A stretch of DNA of 64,000 nucleotides. Origin: Marinobacter sp. Arc7-DN-1. Its GTDB lineage: Bacteria > Pseudomonadota > Gammaproteobacteria > Pseudomonadales > Oleiphilaceae. The stretch covers positions 4,216,001-4,280,000 of the forward strand of contig NZ_CP031848.1 in assembly GCF_003441595.1 (NCBI RefSeq). The letters run 5' to 3'. The notes below the pieces were generated by a model that had not been told where the DNA came from, made no database searches, and saw only the letters and a list, made by a program, of their open reading frames with translations. Numbering within the stretch: position 1 is the stretch's first letter; every line of letters starts with the position of its first letter. A program made the position numbers and the translations under genes. This document shows positions 24,566 through 33,273 of this stretch, one piece after another.

Positions 24566-24666
24566 TGTTACCTGACGCACAAAATAAGTGTTTCGGCAGG
24601 TAACAGGGGTGGCCGGGTAGTAACTTGGATCCCATCGGGAAATGTGCAATATATTAGCAAGTTACT
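24566..24666 (+). promoter_or_regulatory. nested GTTAC/GTAAC inverted repeats upstream of nlpD
   Basis: Two inverted repeats follow each other: TGTTACCTG (24566-24574) with CAGGTAACA (24597-24605), and AGTAACTTG (24619-24627) with CAAGTTACT (24658-24666). Because all four arms share GTTAC/GTAAC, the first arm can also pair partly with the third, and the second with the fourth, so alternative folds are possible. Located in the 200-nt gap before nlpD-rpoS. Neither stem is followed by a strong U tract. It could be an operator set or a leader switch. Confidence 0.4.
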
Positions 24667-24742
24667 ATTAAAATTTTAGAATTTGCTTCTACAGGCTGGG
24701 TGGTTTATACGGATTTTTCATAACTGGGTTATTTTTATTTCT

Positions 24743-25642
24743 GTGAGATTTTTGCCTGGGTTACTCAATGCCGATCTTCCGGCGTCCCCGCGGTTCCCGC
24801 CTGGTGCCTGTGAATCCTCTCGCCCCCTGAAAAAGACGCAGTACCGGTCCTTCCCACTGATTTCCCTCATTGCACTGCTGTTTCTTTCCGGCTGTAACAC
24901 CCCGGCACTGTACCAGGATGATCTATATAACCCTCCGGTATACTGGGGCCGGCACGTTGTCAAACCGGGCGAAACCCTCTACAGCATAGCTTGGCGGTAC
25001 GGGCGGGATTATCGTGAGCTTGGCAATGCCAACGGCATGGGTCCTCCCTGGAACCTGAAAGCCGGTCAGGTGCTGCGCCTTGATCTTCGCGGAACTGTAA
25101 CCTCTGGCAGTCAGACTGGTTCAGCAAGCAGGCCTGCGGCGTCTGCCTCCAACACCCAAAGCCGGGTTTTAACGCCGAGACAGACAGCGGCTACCGCGCC
25201 AAAACCCTCGGTCACGAGGGCGCCTCGCAAGGATGCGCCGCTGGGGTCCCAGACCCAGACCGTCGCCCGCATTGAGTGGCGCTGGCCGCATGTTGGCACC
25301 GTAATTGCTAGATACTCAACATCCGGAAAAGTCAATAAAGGTATTGATATCGCCGGGCAAGCCGGGGATGCTGTTAGAGCCGCAGCCACGGGAAATGTGG
25401 TTTACGCCGGCAACGGGTTGCTTGGATACGGCAACCTGATTATTGTGAATCACAACGAGCACTATTTGAGTGCTTACGCTCATAACCGGAAGATTCTGGT
25501 GCAGGAAGGGGAGGATGTGAAAGCCGGGCAGGTGATTGCAGAGCTCGGTAGCAGTGGTGCTGAACGACCCATATTGCATTTTGAGATCCGAAAAAATGGC
25601 AATCCGGTCGATCCAGTCCATTATCTGCCACCGCGCCAGTGA
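24743..25642 (+). CDS. nlpD: NlpD-like lipoprotein, LysM plus M23 domain (start uncertain)
   Basis: The recognisable protein starts with a lipoprotein signal (KKTQYRSFPLISLIALLFLSGC), then a LysM domain (HVVKPGETLYSIAWRYGRDYRELGNANGM), a Ser/Thr/Ala/Pro-rich linker and a C-terminal LytM/M23 domain (KGIDIAGQAGDAVRAAATGNVVYAG to HFEIRKNGNPVDPVHYLPP). The M23 zinc ligands look degenerate, with KGIDI in place of an HxxxD-type motif, as in E. coli NlpD, an activator of amidase AmiC. No ATG lies in frame near the signal: GTG 24743, TTG 24749 and TTG 24683 are the options, all without a good ribosome-binding site. An out-of-frame ATG at 24768 would join the signal peptide if one C were added in the CCCCC run at 24824-24828. 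Confidence 0.8.
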   Translation: MRFLPGLLNADLPASPRFPPGACESSRPLKKTQYRSFPLISLIALLFLSGCNTPALYQDDLYNPPVYWGRHVVKPGETLYSIAWRYGRDYRELGNANGMGPPWNLKAGQVLRLDLRGTVTSGSQTGSASRPAASASNTQSRVLTPRQTAATAPKPSVTRAPRKDAPLGSQTQTVARIEWRWPHVGTVIARYSTSGKVNKGIDIAGQAGDAVRAAATGNVVYAGNGLLGYGNLIIVNHNEHYLSAYAHNRKILVQEGEDVKAGQVIAELGSSGAERPILHFEIRKNGNPVDPVHYLPPRQ

Positions 25643-25842
25643 ACCGAGCAGTCAGCAGGCTGCCTGATCGCACTCCCCGGCACTGACAAATAAACCGCGT
25701 TCGCAAAAAAACAAAAACGGTAAAGGCCGTAACAGGCCGACCAACAAAATGTCCTGAAGAAAAAACATGAAGACGAAAACGTCCGCAATAACAAGAAGTA
25801 TCGGGCGAACATCCAGGATTATTGAGAGGCGGGGCAAGACAA

Positions 25843-26838
25843 ATGTCAGCAGAGCAAGAAGACATCATCATGGATCGTGTGTCAGATATTGATGACTCAG
25901 AAGATCAGCTGTTAGCTGAAGAAAAAGTCGACAAGGACGTGACCGAAGAGGTTGCGGCGGTCGAAGAGGATTTTCCCACCAAGGGGCGTTATTTCACCAG
26001 CCAGAAACAGCTGGACGCCACTCAGCTTTATCTCAACGAAATCGGTTTTTCACCCCTCCTGACTCCTGAAGAAGAAGTCTATTTTGCCCGCCTGGCGCGC
26101 AAGGGAGAGGAGTCTGGCCGCAAGCGGATGATCGAAAGTAACCTGCGTCTGGTGGTCAAGATCGCCCGCCGTTACGTGAACCGGGGCCTCACCCTGCTTG
26201 ACCTGATTGAAGAGGGTAACCTGGGCCTGATCCGGGCCGTTGAAAAATTTGATCCGGAGCGTGGGTTCCGCTTCTCCACCTATGCAACCTGGTGGATTCG
26301 CCAGACCATTGAACGGGCGATCATGAACCAGACCCGTACTATTCGGCTGCCGATTCACGTGGTAAAGGAGCTGAACCTCTACTTGCGGGCCGGGAGGGAG
26401 CTGACCCAGAAACTGGACCATGAGCCATCGGCGGAAGAGATTGCGAAGATGGTGGACAAGCCGGTTTCGGACGTGAAACGAATGCTGGGCCTCAACGAGC
26501 GTGTCGCGTCCATGGATACGCCCATCGGCAGCGGTGGCGAGAAGTCTCTGCTGGACACAGTGGCGGATGAGGGCGCGTCTGATCCTGCCGATCTCCTGCA
26601 GGACAACAACATGTGTTCCTGTCTGGAAAAATGGATTGATCAGCTTAGCGACAAGCAGCAGGAAGTGCTTTCCCGTCGCTTTGGCCTGCGAGGCTACCCG
26701 GTGAGCACCCTGGAAGAGGTCGGGCAGGAAATCGGGCTGACTCGCGAGCGTGTTCGCCAGATCCAGGTTGAGGCGCTTCGCCGGCTCCGGGAAATCCTTG
26801 AGAAGGAAGGCTTGTCAGGGAACCTGCTGTTCAAATAA
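25843..26838 (+). CDS. rpoS: RNA polymerase sigma factor RpoS
   Basis: A 331-residue stationary-phase and general-stress sigma factor. Region 1.2/2 runs from DATQLYLNEIGFSPLLTPEEE through NLRLVVKIARRYVNRGLTLLDLIEEGNLGLIRAVEKFDPERGFRFSTYATWWIRQTIERAIMNQ, and region 4.2 ends LEEVGQEIGLTRERVRQIQVEALRRLR. Length and sequence match RpoS rather than RpoD. ATG 25843 is chosen because MSAEQED follows; a GAGAGG lies about 14 nt upstream. The gap to nlpD (200 nt) is A-rich with GTTCGC/GCGAAC inverted repeats. In E. coli and Pseudomonas the main rpoS promoter is within nlpD. Confidence 0.97.
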   Translation: MSAEQEDIIMDRVSDIDDSEDQLLAEEKVDKDVTEEVAAVEEDFPTKGRYFTSQKQLDATQLYLNEIGFSPLLTPEEEVYFARLARKGEESGRKRMIESNLRLVVKIARRYVNRGLTLLDLIEEGNLGLIRAVEKFDPERGFRFSTYATWWIRQTIERAIMNQTRTIRLPIHVVKELNLYLRAGRELTQKLDHEPSAEEIAKMVDKPVSDVKRMLGLNERVASMDTPIGSGGEKSLLDTVADEGASDPADLLQDNNMCSCLEKWIDQLSDKQQEVLSRRFGLRGYPVSTLEEVGQEIGLTRERVRQIQVEALRRLREILEKEGLSGNLLFK

Positions 26839-26862
26839 GCCCTTTCTGGCAGTTCGACCGCA

Positions 26863-26900
26863 AAAAGCCAATCAGGATACTCCTGGTTGGCTTTTGTGTT
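26863..26900 (+). terminator. rho-independent terminator after rpoS
   Basis: AAAAGCCAA (26863-26871) pairs with TTGGCTTTT (26887-26895), and TCAGG/CCTGG extends the stem inside (with one U.G) around a small ATACT loop, giving about 14 bp. T-rich GTGTTT follows. It starts 25 nt after the rpoS stop. Confidence 0.78.
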
Positions 26901-27044
26901 TCAGGATCGCTGCAAATGAGAACCAGGTTGCGCCTTTCTGGCCGGCCTCATTGATAGAATGCCGGGACCGGGCGGGGATAAGGGTGTCGAAACCCGGTGC
27001 ACGAATGAAACACGTCAATAATAACGATCGAAAAGGAAAGGACT

Positions 27045-27620
27045 ATGAAGAAGGCTCTTATAATCAGCTTTACCTCCCTTATGATGGCGGCCGTGCTGTC
27101 CGCACCGGCCTCAGCACTGACCGTTGAAGGTGTTGATGTCCCGGATACATACTCCGCCATGGATACCGAACTGAAGCTGAACGGTGCAGGCACCCGTTCC
27201 AAGTGGTTCATGGATCTGTACGTCGGTGGTCTTTACGTGCCGGAAACCATCAACGACGGCGAAACCGTGATTAATGCGGATGAGCCCCAGGCCATTACTC
27301 TGCACATCATTTCCGGCATGATCACCAGTGAGCGGATGACAGAGGCCACGCTGGACGGTTTCAAGGCGTCAACCGACGGTGATATGTCCGCCATTCAGGA
27401 AGATGTTGACCAGTTTATGGCGGTGTTTCAGGAAGAAATTACCGAAGGTGATGTGTTTGATCTGGTCTACCTGCCCGGGAAGGGTGTGAAAGTTCTCAAG
27501 AACGGTGAGCACAAGGACACCTTAGGTGACCTGGCTTTCAAAAAAGCCCTGTTCGGAATCTGGCTGTCCGATAAGCCTGCCCAGAAGGATCTGAAGGAGA
27601 AGATGCTGGGCCAGCGTTAA
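27045..27620 (+). CDS. chalcone isomerase-like exported protein
   Basis: A 191-residue protein with a cleavable signal peptide (MKKALIISFTSLMMAAVLSAPASA). The mature part matches the bacterial chalcone-isomerase-like family (VEGVDVPDTYSAMDTELKLNGAGTRSKWFMDLYVGGLYVPE). These bacterial proteins share the fold of plant chalcone isomerase and of fatty-acid-binding relatives; enzymatic activity is not established for this branch. ATG 27045 has AAAGGAAAGGA upstream. It stands alone between two terminators, so it is probably monocistronic. Confidence 0.82.
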   Translation: MKKALIISFTSLMMAAVLSAPASALTVEGVDVPDTYSAMDTELKLNGAGTRSKWFMDLYVGGLYVPETINDGETVINADEPQAITLHIISGMITSERMTEATLDGFKASTDGDMSAIQEDVDQFMAVFQEEITEGDVFDLVYLPGKGVKVLKNGEHKDTLGDLAFKKALFGIWLSDKPAQKDLKEKMLGQR

Positions 27621-27641
27621 CAAGGAGACAGCTGCCAGTAA

Positions 27642-27664
27642 AAAGCCGGCGTGACGCCGGCTTT
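27642..27664. terminator. bidirectional terminator between chalcone-like gene and nth
   Basis: AAAGCCGGCG (27642-27651) and CGCCGGCTTT (27655-27664) form a perfect 10-bp GC-rich stem with a 3-nt loop, bounded by A and T tracts on the two sides. It sits between convergent genes and can serve both. Confidence 0.82.
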
Positions 27665-27695
27665 GCTGTTCCTGTTGCAAGGTATCGGGTCTGGC

Positions 27696-28334
27696 TTAAA
27701 GGTAATCCCGCTTATGTTTGAATTCGCAGAGATCTTCAATAGAACAGGCCCCGCATTTGGGTTTCCGGGCGGTACAGGTATAGCGGCCATGAAGGATCAG
27801 CCAATGGTGGGCGTCAAGCAGGAACTCTTTGGGGACCAGACGCAGCAGCCGTTTCTCCACTTCCAGAACGTTCTTTCCCGGCGCAATTCCAGTGCGGTTT
27901 GAAACCCGGAAGATATGGGTGTCCACGGCCATCGCCATGTGACCGAATGCCGTATTGAGAACCACATTCGCGGTTTTGCGTCCTACGCCGGGAAGCGCTT
28001 CCAGGTCTTCCCGGTTTTCCGGTACCCGGCCATCGTGTTTCTCAATAAGAATACGGCAGGTCTTGATAACGTTTTCGGCCTTACTGTTAAACAGGCCAAT
28101 GGTTTTAATGTATTCCCTGAGGCCATCAACACCCAGAGCCAGTATGGCTTCCGGCGTGTTGGCCACCGGAAACAGCTTACCGGTAGCCTTGTTCACGCCC
28201 ACGTCCGTTGCCTGAGCCGACAGGATTACCGCAATCAACAGCTCGAACGGGCTCGAGTAGTTCAACTCCGTGGTCGGATGGGGGTTGGCGTCCCGCAGCC
28301 GGGTAAAGATCTCAACACGTTTGAGTTTGTTCAT
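27696..28334 (-). CDS. nth: endonuclease III
   Basis: A 212-residue base-excision-repair glycosylase/AP lyase for oxidised pyrimidines. The helix-hairpin-helix is LEALPGVGRKTANVVL (catalytic Lys about 120), the catalytic Asp is in AVDTHIFRVSNR (about 138), and the C-terminal [4Fe-4S] ligands follow the C-x6-C-x2-C-x5-C pattern in CTARKPKCGACSIEDLC. It is 28 nt downstream of rsxE and ends the rsx operon, as in Pseudomonas. Confidence 0.97.
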   Translation of the reverse strand: MNKLKRVEIFTRLRDANPHPTTELNYSSPFELLIAVILSAQATDVGVNKATGKLFPVANTPEAILALGVDGLREYIKTIGLFNSKAENVIKTCRILIEKHDGRVPENREDLEALPGVGRKTANVVLNTAFGHMAMAVDTHIFRVSNRTGIAPGKNVLEVEKRLLRLVPKEFLLDAHHWLILHGRYTCTARKPKCGACSIEDLCEFKHKRDYL

Positions 28335-28362
28335 CAGCGCTCAGTCAGTTGCTAACCGGGGG

Positions 28363-29079
28363 TCAGGAGATGTTCCCGGTAATCCGGACCCGTTTGCTTC
28401 CAGCCTCTATCGGAGCCGGTTCGCTGGCCTTTCGGCGTTCTTTCAGGTGGTTATCGATGCTGTTTTTCAGGGCAATCAGCAGGCCGAGGCCCACAAAGGC
28501 ACCGGGTGGCAGGATCATAAACAGCATGCCTGGGTAATTTTCGAACGGTCGGACGACCCAGTCGGCGGCCGCGGGGCCGAGCAGCAGGTTCATGTCAACA
28601 AACAGGCTTCCCTGACCGGTGAGCTCCCGAATGCCGCCGAGCACAGCCAGTACTGCGAGAAAACCGAGCCCCATCATGGCTCCGTCCAGAAGGGCCGGGC
28701 CAGGTGCGTTTTTGGAGGCAAAGGCATCGGCCCGGCCAAGGATAGCGCAATTGGTCACGATGAGCGGAATGAAGATGCCCAGAATCTGATAGAGCTCGTA
28801 GGTAAATGCCTGCATCAGCAATTCGGCGCAGGTCACGAAGGAAGCGATGATCATGACAAAAGCTGGCAGGCGCACGGATTCACTGACAAAGTTGCGAATC
28901 AGTGACACGGCAAGGTTGGAACCCATAAGCACCATCAGGGTTGCCACGCCAAGACCAATGGCATTCACAACGGTGCTGGTAACGGCCAGCAAGGGACACA
29001 GCCCGAGAACCTGCACCAGTGCCGGGTTATTGTCCCAGAGACCGTCGCGGATGATTTCGCTGGAAGATTTGGTCGCCAT
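28363..29079 (-). CDS. rsxE: Rnf/Rsx electron transport complex subunit E
   Basis: A 238-residue integral membrane subunit with about six transmembrane helices (SSEIIRDGLWDNNPALVQVLGLCPLLAVT at the N-terminus). RsxE/RnfE pairs with RsxA; both carry a conserved membrane-embedded cysteine in GLCPLLAV and NCAILGRADAFASKN contexts. The complex couples NADH/ferredoxin electron transfer to ion movement, or in E. coli resets oxidised SoxR. Follows rsxG after 2 nt. The basic C-terminal tail is cytoplasmic. Confidence 0.95.
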   Translation of the reverse strand: MATKSSSEIIRDGLWDNNPALVQVLGLCPLLAVTSTVVNAIGLGVATLMVLMGSNLAVSLIRNFVSESVRLPAFVMIIASFVTCAELLMQAFTYELYQILGIFIPLIVTNCAILGRADAFASKNAPGPALLDGAMMGLGFLAVLAVLGGIRELTGQGSLFVDMNLLLGPAAADWVVRPFENYPGMLFMILPPGAFVGLGLLIALKNSIDNHLKERRKASEPAPIEAGSKRVRITGNIS

Positions 29080-29081
29080 GA

Positions 29082-29783
29082 TCAGGAATGCTCCGTGTTG
29101 GATGATTCGCCAGCAATCGCTTCCGGTTTGAGGGCTTCGTTCCTCTGAGACGGCGCTTCGTTGAGACGCTCCCGGATTACCCGGCGATTCTCTCGAAAAT
29201 AGATCAGCGCTTTCTGAACAGCCTTTACCACGGCCCTCGGAGTGATCGTGGCGCCGGTAAACTGATCAAATTGGCCGCCGTTCTTTTTCACGGCCCACTC
29301 CCGGTGGGGTGGTTCGCCGAGCGACCGGCCGTCGAAGCTCTTGATCCAGTCCGATTTCTTGGTCTCGATACGGTCGCCCAGCCCCGGGGTTTCCCTGTGG
29401 CTGGTTACCCGGACGCCAAGAATGGTGCCCTGCATGTCCACGCCAACCAGCAGGTAGATGTTCCCGGAGTAGCCGGCGGATGCCACAATGGGCATGATCA
29501 TGCCTATCGGCCGGTCATCCTGCCGGGCAACCCAGACGGTCAGGGGGTCCGGCAGGGCCAGCCGTTCGCTGGCCGGCAACTGCACGGTATCCCTGAGCAG
29601 GTCGTTGGTGTGCCGGCTTTCGGGAATGATTTCGAACAACGCCTTTGCTTCGGCGCGCGCTGCCTGCTGTTTAATTCGTTCCTCGGTGGCCACCTGAGTC
29701 ACTGCAATGGTGCCACCGGTTATGACGGCGAACAAGCCGAGGCCGATGGCGCTGCGGCGCATGGACTGTGCTATGGCGGCCAT
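29082..29783 (-). CDS. rsxG: Rnf/Rsx electron transport complex subunit G
   Basis: A 233-residue subunit with one N-terminal transmembrane helix (about residues 11-30) and a periplasmic FMN-binding domain. The covalent FMN site is the threonine of TGAT in FDQFTGATITPRAVVKAV (about 175-192). Typical for RnfG. The C-terminal tail is rich in Arg and Glu and longer than the FMN domain requires. The gap to rsxD is 3 nt. Confidence 0.95.
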   Translation of the reverse strand: MAAIAQSMRRSAIGLGLFAVITGGTIAVTQVATEERIKQQAARAEAKALFEIIPESRHTNDLLRDTVQLPASERLALPDPLTVWVARQDDRPIGMIMPIVASAGYSGNIYLLVGVDMQGTILGVRVTSHRETPGLGDRIETKKSDWIKSFDGRSLGEPPHREWAVKKNGGQFDQFTGATITPRAVVKAVQKALIYFRENRRVIRERLNEAPSQRNEALKPEAIAGESSNTEHS

Positions 29784-29786
29784 GGT

Positions 29787-30836
29787 TTACCCCCGATTGC
29801 CTGGTACACCCCGGCGGGCCTTGTGATGGCCGTAAGTCCGCGGTGGTGTGTAGTGGTCGATAAATGGCACGGCAAAATTCATCAGCAGAACGCTGAAAGC
29901 AACGGCGTCGGGATAGTTGCCCCAGGTACGGATCAGATAGAGCAGAATGCCGATTCCCGCCCCGTAAATCAGTTTACCCTGATGGCTGGTAGCAGCGGAG
30001 ACCGGGTCGGTGGCGATAAAGAAGGCACCGAGCATGGTACCGCCAGCCAGAAGATGGAGTGATACCGGCGTATACAGGTCTGCATTGTTGCCAAACGCCA
30101 GGCTCATCAGGATCAGGCCACCGAGAAAACCGGCTGGAATGTGCCAGCTGATAATACGAAGGCCGATCAGCAAGAGGCCGCCGGCAAGAAAGGCTGCATT
30201 CACCCATTCCCAGCCTTTGGCGATGCTTTCACCGAAGGTCGGGTGGATCAGTACCTCGGCCGAGGTGTGGCCGGCGATCTTGTGTTTGTACTCGTCAAGG
30301 GGCGTTGCCATGGTCCAGCCATCTACCGCTGTCTGCTGGCCTGATGCGATGGTCGCCAGGGTTTCACCGAAGCCCGGCGCGCCGTCCCAGAGCATGGCTG
30401 GTTCTGCCCAATTGGTGGTCATGGCGACCGGAAACGACACCAGTACCAGCGCATAACCCACCATGGCCGGATTGAATGGGTTGGAGCCCAGTCCACCGTA
30501 TAGCTGCTTGGCAATAACAATGGCGGAAATGACAGCCACCGCCGAAACCCACCACGGCGTGAATTGTGGCAACGAGAGGCCCAGCAGTAGCCCGGTTACC
30601 GCGGCCGTGTTGTCCCTGATAAAAAAGACCACGGGTTTTTTCCGAAGCCTGAGCACGGTCGCCTCGGAGAACACGGCAACGGCGATGCAGAAGACCACAT
30701 TGATGAGGTTGCCCCAGCCGAAAAACAGAGTCTGGGCGAACAGGCCAGGCAACGCCGCAATCATCACCCACAACATCACGCGGGACGTCGGTCGGGCCTT
30801 GTGGGCATGGGGTGAGGACTGTTGAACAAACGCCAT
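29787..30836 (-). CDS. rsxD: Rnf/Rsx electron transport complex subunit D
   Basis: A 349-residue polytopic membrane subunit with about nine transmembrane helices, related to NqrB. The likely covalent FMN site is the threonine in GWTMATPLDEY (about residues 191-201), corresponding to the SxATPL motif in other RnfD proteins. The TDPVSAATSHQGKLIYG signature is near residues 278-294. Starts 20 nt after rsxC. Confidence 0.95.
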   Translation of the reverse strand: MAFVQQSSPHAHKARPTSRVMLWVMIAALPGLFAQTLFFGWGNLINVVFCIAVAVFSEATVLRLRKKPVVFFIRDNTAAVTGLLLGLSLPQFTPWWVSAVAVISAIVIAKQLYGGLGSNPFNPAMVGYALVLVSFPVAMTTNWAEPAMLWDGAPGFGETLATIASGQQTAVDGWTMATPLDEYKHKIAGHTSAEVLIHPTFGESIAKGWEWVNAAFLAGGLLLIGLRIISWHIPAGFLGGLILMSLAFGNNADLYTPVSLHLLAGGTMLGAFFIATDPVSAATSHQGKLIYGAGIGILLYLIRTWGNYPDAVAFSVLLMNFAVPFIDHYTPPRTYGHHKARRGVPGNRG

Positions 30837-30856
30837 GTGTGTCGAGCCTGATTCCG

Positions 30857-32683
30857 TTAGTGGGTGGGCTGGGATTCGGTCGGCCGGGCGGCCAGTTTGT
30901 CTCGGGCTTCCGCCAGCATCTCTTCGGCCCGCTTTACCCGATCATGGTTCTTGGCTACTGCGCGCTCAAGCTTGTCCACGTTATCCGCCTGTTGCGCTTT
31001 TGCCTCGTCAAGCATGCCCTGCATGGTTTCCAGCTTGGATCGGGCCTGGCCAAGTTGCTTTTCCAGAGCGTCAATATCCGGCTTTTCTTCAGCTGTGTCG
31101 GTCGCAGGTGGTGGCTGGGATGCCTCGGCTTTTGCCTTCTTGCGGGCCAGGGCCTGCTCGACCAGAGCGGCCTTGGCAGAGCGTTCGTCAACGGCCTCAC
31201 CCTCTGCTGTTACTTGCTCCGCTTCGGCTTTTTTCCTTGCCTGGGCGTCGGCCGCCGCTTTTGCCCGTTCCTTGCGCCTCAGTTCTTTCTCTTGCTGTTC
31301 CCGCTCCAGGCGGGCCTGACGAGCTTCGAAGCGTTCCCGGGCGCGGTCCGCTTTCAGCTGTTCTGCGCGCTGAACGCGAATTTCGCCTTTGGCGAAGCGG
31401 TAGTACTGCACCAGCGGGATCGAGCTCGGGCATACATAGGAGCAGGCTCCGCATTCGATGCAATCGAACAGGTTCAGGTGCTCGGCTTTCTCAAACTCGG
31501 TGGCCTTGGCATACCAGAACAGCTGCTGTGGCAATAACTTCATAGGGCAGGCTTCGGCGCACTGTCCGCATCGGATACAGGGTTGCTCCGGCGGCGGTGC
31601 CGGTAACTCGCTGGCCGTTGCAGCAATGACGCAGTTGGTGGTTTTAATCACCGGAACGGCGTCGGTTGTAAGGGTATAGCCCATCATCGGGCCGCCGAGC
31701 ACCAGACGGCTGAGCCTGTCCTGCTGAACACCGGCCTGTTCGAGCAGATATTCGATCGGCGTGCCAATCAACGCCTCGAAATTGCCCGGTTCGCGTACCG
31801 CTTCGCCGGTAATGGTAACAACCCGGGAAATCAGTGGTGTGCCTTCAACCACGGCCTGCGCCACGGCAACGGCGGTGCCGATGTTCTGGCACATAACTCC
31901 GATATCAGCCGGAATACCACCGCTGGGCACTTCCATGCCAGTCAGTATCCGGATCAGCTGTTTCTCACCGCCGGAAGGGTACTTGGTTGGAATAACGACG
32001 ATTTCAGTCTGGGTGCCCTCGGTTGCCTCGCGCATCGCTGAAATGGCTTCCGGCTTGTTGTCTTCAATACCAATAACGCAACGTTCCGGACGAAGAATCC
32101 ACGCCATAACCTTCAGGCCGGCAACAACCTCATCGGCTTTTTCCCGCATGGTCATGTCATCGGCGGTAATGTAGGGCTCGCACTCAGCGCCGTTCAGAAT
32201 CAGCGTGCTTACCTTGCGGTTCCGGGGTGGCCGGAGCTTGATGTTGGTGGGAAAGCCGGCGCCGCCCATGCCGGAAATGCCGGCATCCCGGATAATCCCG
32301 AGGACCTGGTCACGGGCGAGGGTGCGATAGTCAGGCACCGGGTTGCGGGAGCACCATTGATCTTCGCCATCTGGCCTGAGCGTAATGCACCAGTCCGCCA
32401 TTCCCGACGGGTGGGGAACGGGGTGTTCCACAATGCTCTCAATGACACCGGACGTCGGCGCATGAACGGCTACACCCATGCCGGTTTTGACATCTGCGAT
32501 TTTCTGCCCTTTCAGAACCTGCTCGCCCACTTCAACAATCGCTTCGGCCGGGTCTCCGATATGCTGCTGGAGTGGCAACACCAGCCGTTCCGGAATTCCG
32601 GCTCGACGAACCGGCCGGGCCGTTGAGAAGTCTTTGTGCTCCGGCGGATGAATGCCACCGGAAAAATCCCACAGTTGTGTCAT
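30857..32683 (-). CDS. rsxC: Rnf/Rsx electron transport complex subunit C
   Basis: A 608-residue peripheral subunit related to NuoF/NqrF-type proteins. It has an N-terminal barrel (FSGGIHPPEHK at the start), a Rossmann/FMN-NADH region with GGAGFPTNIKL (about residues 138-148), a SLBB-like region, and two [4Fe-4S] motifs CIRCGQCAEACP (about 367-378) and CIECGACSYVCP (about 406-417). The last 160 residues or so are an Arg/Lys/Glu/Ala-rich predicted coiled coil, which is variable in length across RnfC proteins. It abuts rsxB (1-nt overlap). Confidence 0.95.
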   Translation of the reverse strand: MTQLWDFSGGIHPPEHKDFSTARPVRRAGIPERLVLPLQQHIGDPAEAIVEVGEQVLKGQKIADVKTGMGVAVHAPTSGVIESIVEHPVPHPSGMADWCITLRPDGEDQWCSRNPVPDYRTLARDQVLGIIRDAGISGMGGAGFPTNIKLRPPRNRKVSTLILNGAECEPYITADDMTMREKADEVVAGLKVMAWILRPERCVIGIEDNKPEAISAMREATEGTQTEIVVIPTKYPSGGEKQLIRILTGMEVPSGGIPADIGVMCQNIGTAVAVAQAVVEGTPLISRVVTITGEAVREPGNFEALIGTPIEYLLEQAGVQQDRLSRLVLGGPMMGYTLTTDAVPVIKTTNCVIAATASELPAPPPEQPCIRCGQCAEACPMKLLPQQLFWYAKATEFEKAEHLNLFDCIECGACSYVCPSSIPLVQYYRFAKGEIRVQRAEQLKADRARERFEARQARLEREQQEKELRRKERAKAAADAQARKKAEAEQVTAEGEAVDERSAKAALVEQALARKKAKAEASQPPPATDTAEEKPDIDALEKQLGQARSKLETMQGMLDEAKAQQADNVDKLERAVAKNHDRVKRAEEMLAEARDKLAARPTESQPTH

Positions 32684-33261
32684 CAGGCGCTGGCTCCCTG
32701 GCGGTCGGTGGCAATGAGCCCCGGGGTCGGCGGTGTCCAGGTCCAGGTACGGATATCCGGTTCAACAGTCACCATATCGATACAATCGACCGGGCAGGGC
32801 TCCACACAGAGGTCGCAGCCGGTGCATTCGCTTTCAATGACCGTGTGCATGTGCTTGGCGGCACCAAGAATGGCATCCACGGGGCAGGCCTGGATGCACT
32901 TGGTACAGCCGATGCACTCGTCTTCACGAATCACTGCAACCTGCTTGACCTGCTCAACACCATGCTCGGCATCGAGAGGTTCCGGTTCAACGTCCAGCAG
33001 GTCGGCCAGTGCCTTGATGGTGGACTCGCCTCCGGGCGGGCACTTGTTGATGGGGCCGCCCTCGGCGATGGATTCGGCGTAGGGCCGGCAACCCGGATAG
33101 CCACACTGCCCGCACTGGGTCTGTGGCAGGAGCGCATCGATCTGGTCGGCCAGTGGATTACCCTCCACCTTGAACCGTTCAGCGGCAAAGCCCAGCAAAC
33201 CTCCGAACACAACGGCCAGGGCCAGAAGAACCAACACGGCAACCAGAATGCTTGTCCACAT
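32683..33261 (-). CDS. rsxB: Rnf/Rsx electron transport complex subunit B
   Basis: A 192-residue ferredoxin-like subunit with an N-terminal membrane anchor (about residues 5-27). The first cluster site is CGQCGYPGCRPYA (about 49-61). Two [4Fe-4S] motifs follow, CIGCTKCIQACPVDA and CTGCDLCVEPCPVDCI (about 112-157). It accepts electrons from RsxC. AGGAG lies 9 nt before ATG 33261, within the last unit of a 15-bp tandem repeat array that fills the rsxA-rsxB gap. Confidence 0.96.
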   Translation of the reverse strand: MWTSILVAVLVLLALAVVFGGLLGFAAERFKVEGNPLADQIDALLPQTQCGQCGYPGCRPYAESIAEGGPINKCPPGGESTIKALADLLDVEPEPLDAEHGVEQVKQVAVIREDECIGCTKCIQACPVDAILGAAKHMHTVIESECTGCDLCVEPCPVDCIDMVTVEPDIRTWTWTPPTPGLIATDRQGASA

Positions 33262-33273
33262 AAACTGCTACTC

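Noticed and set aside
26839..27044. Possible RsmZ-type small RNA downstream of rpoS, as in Pseudomonas
   Set aside because: Only a couple of GGA motifs are present, one inside the rpoS terminator stem; no array of GGA loops is seen.
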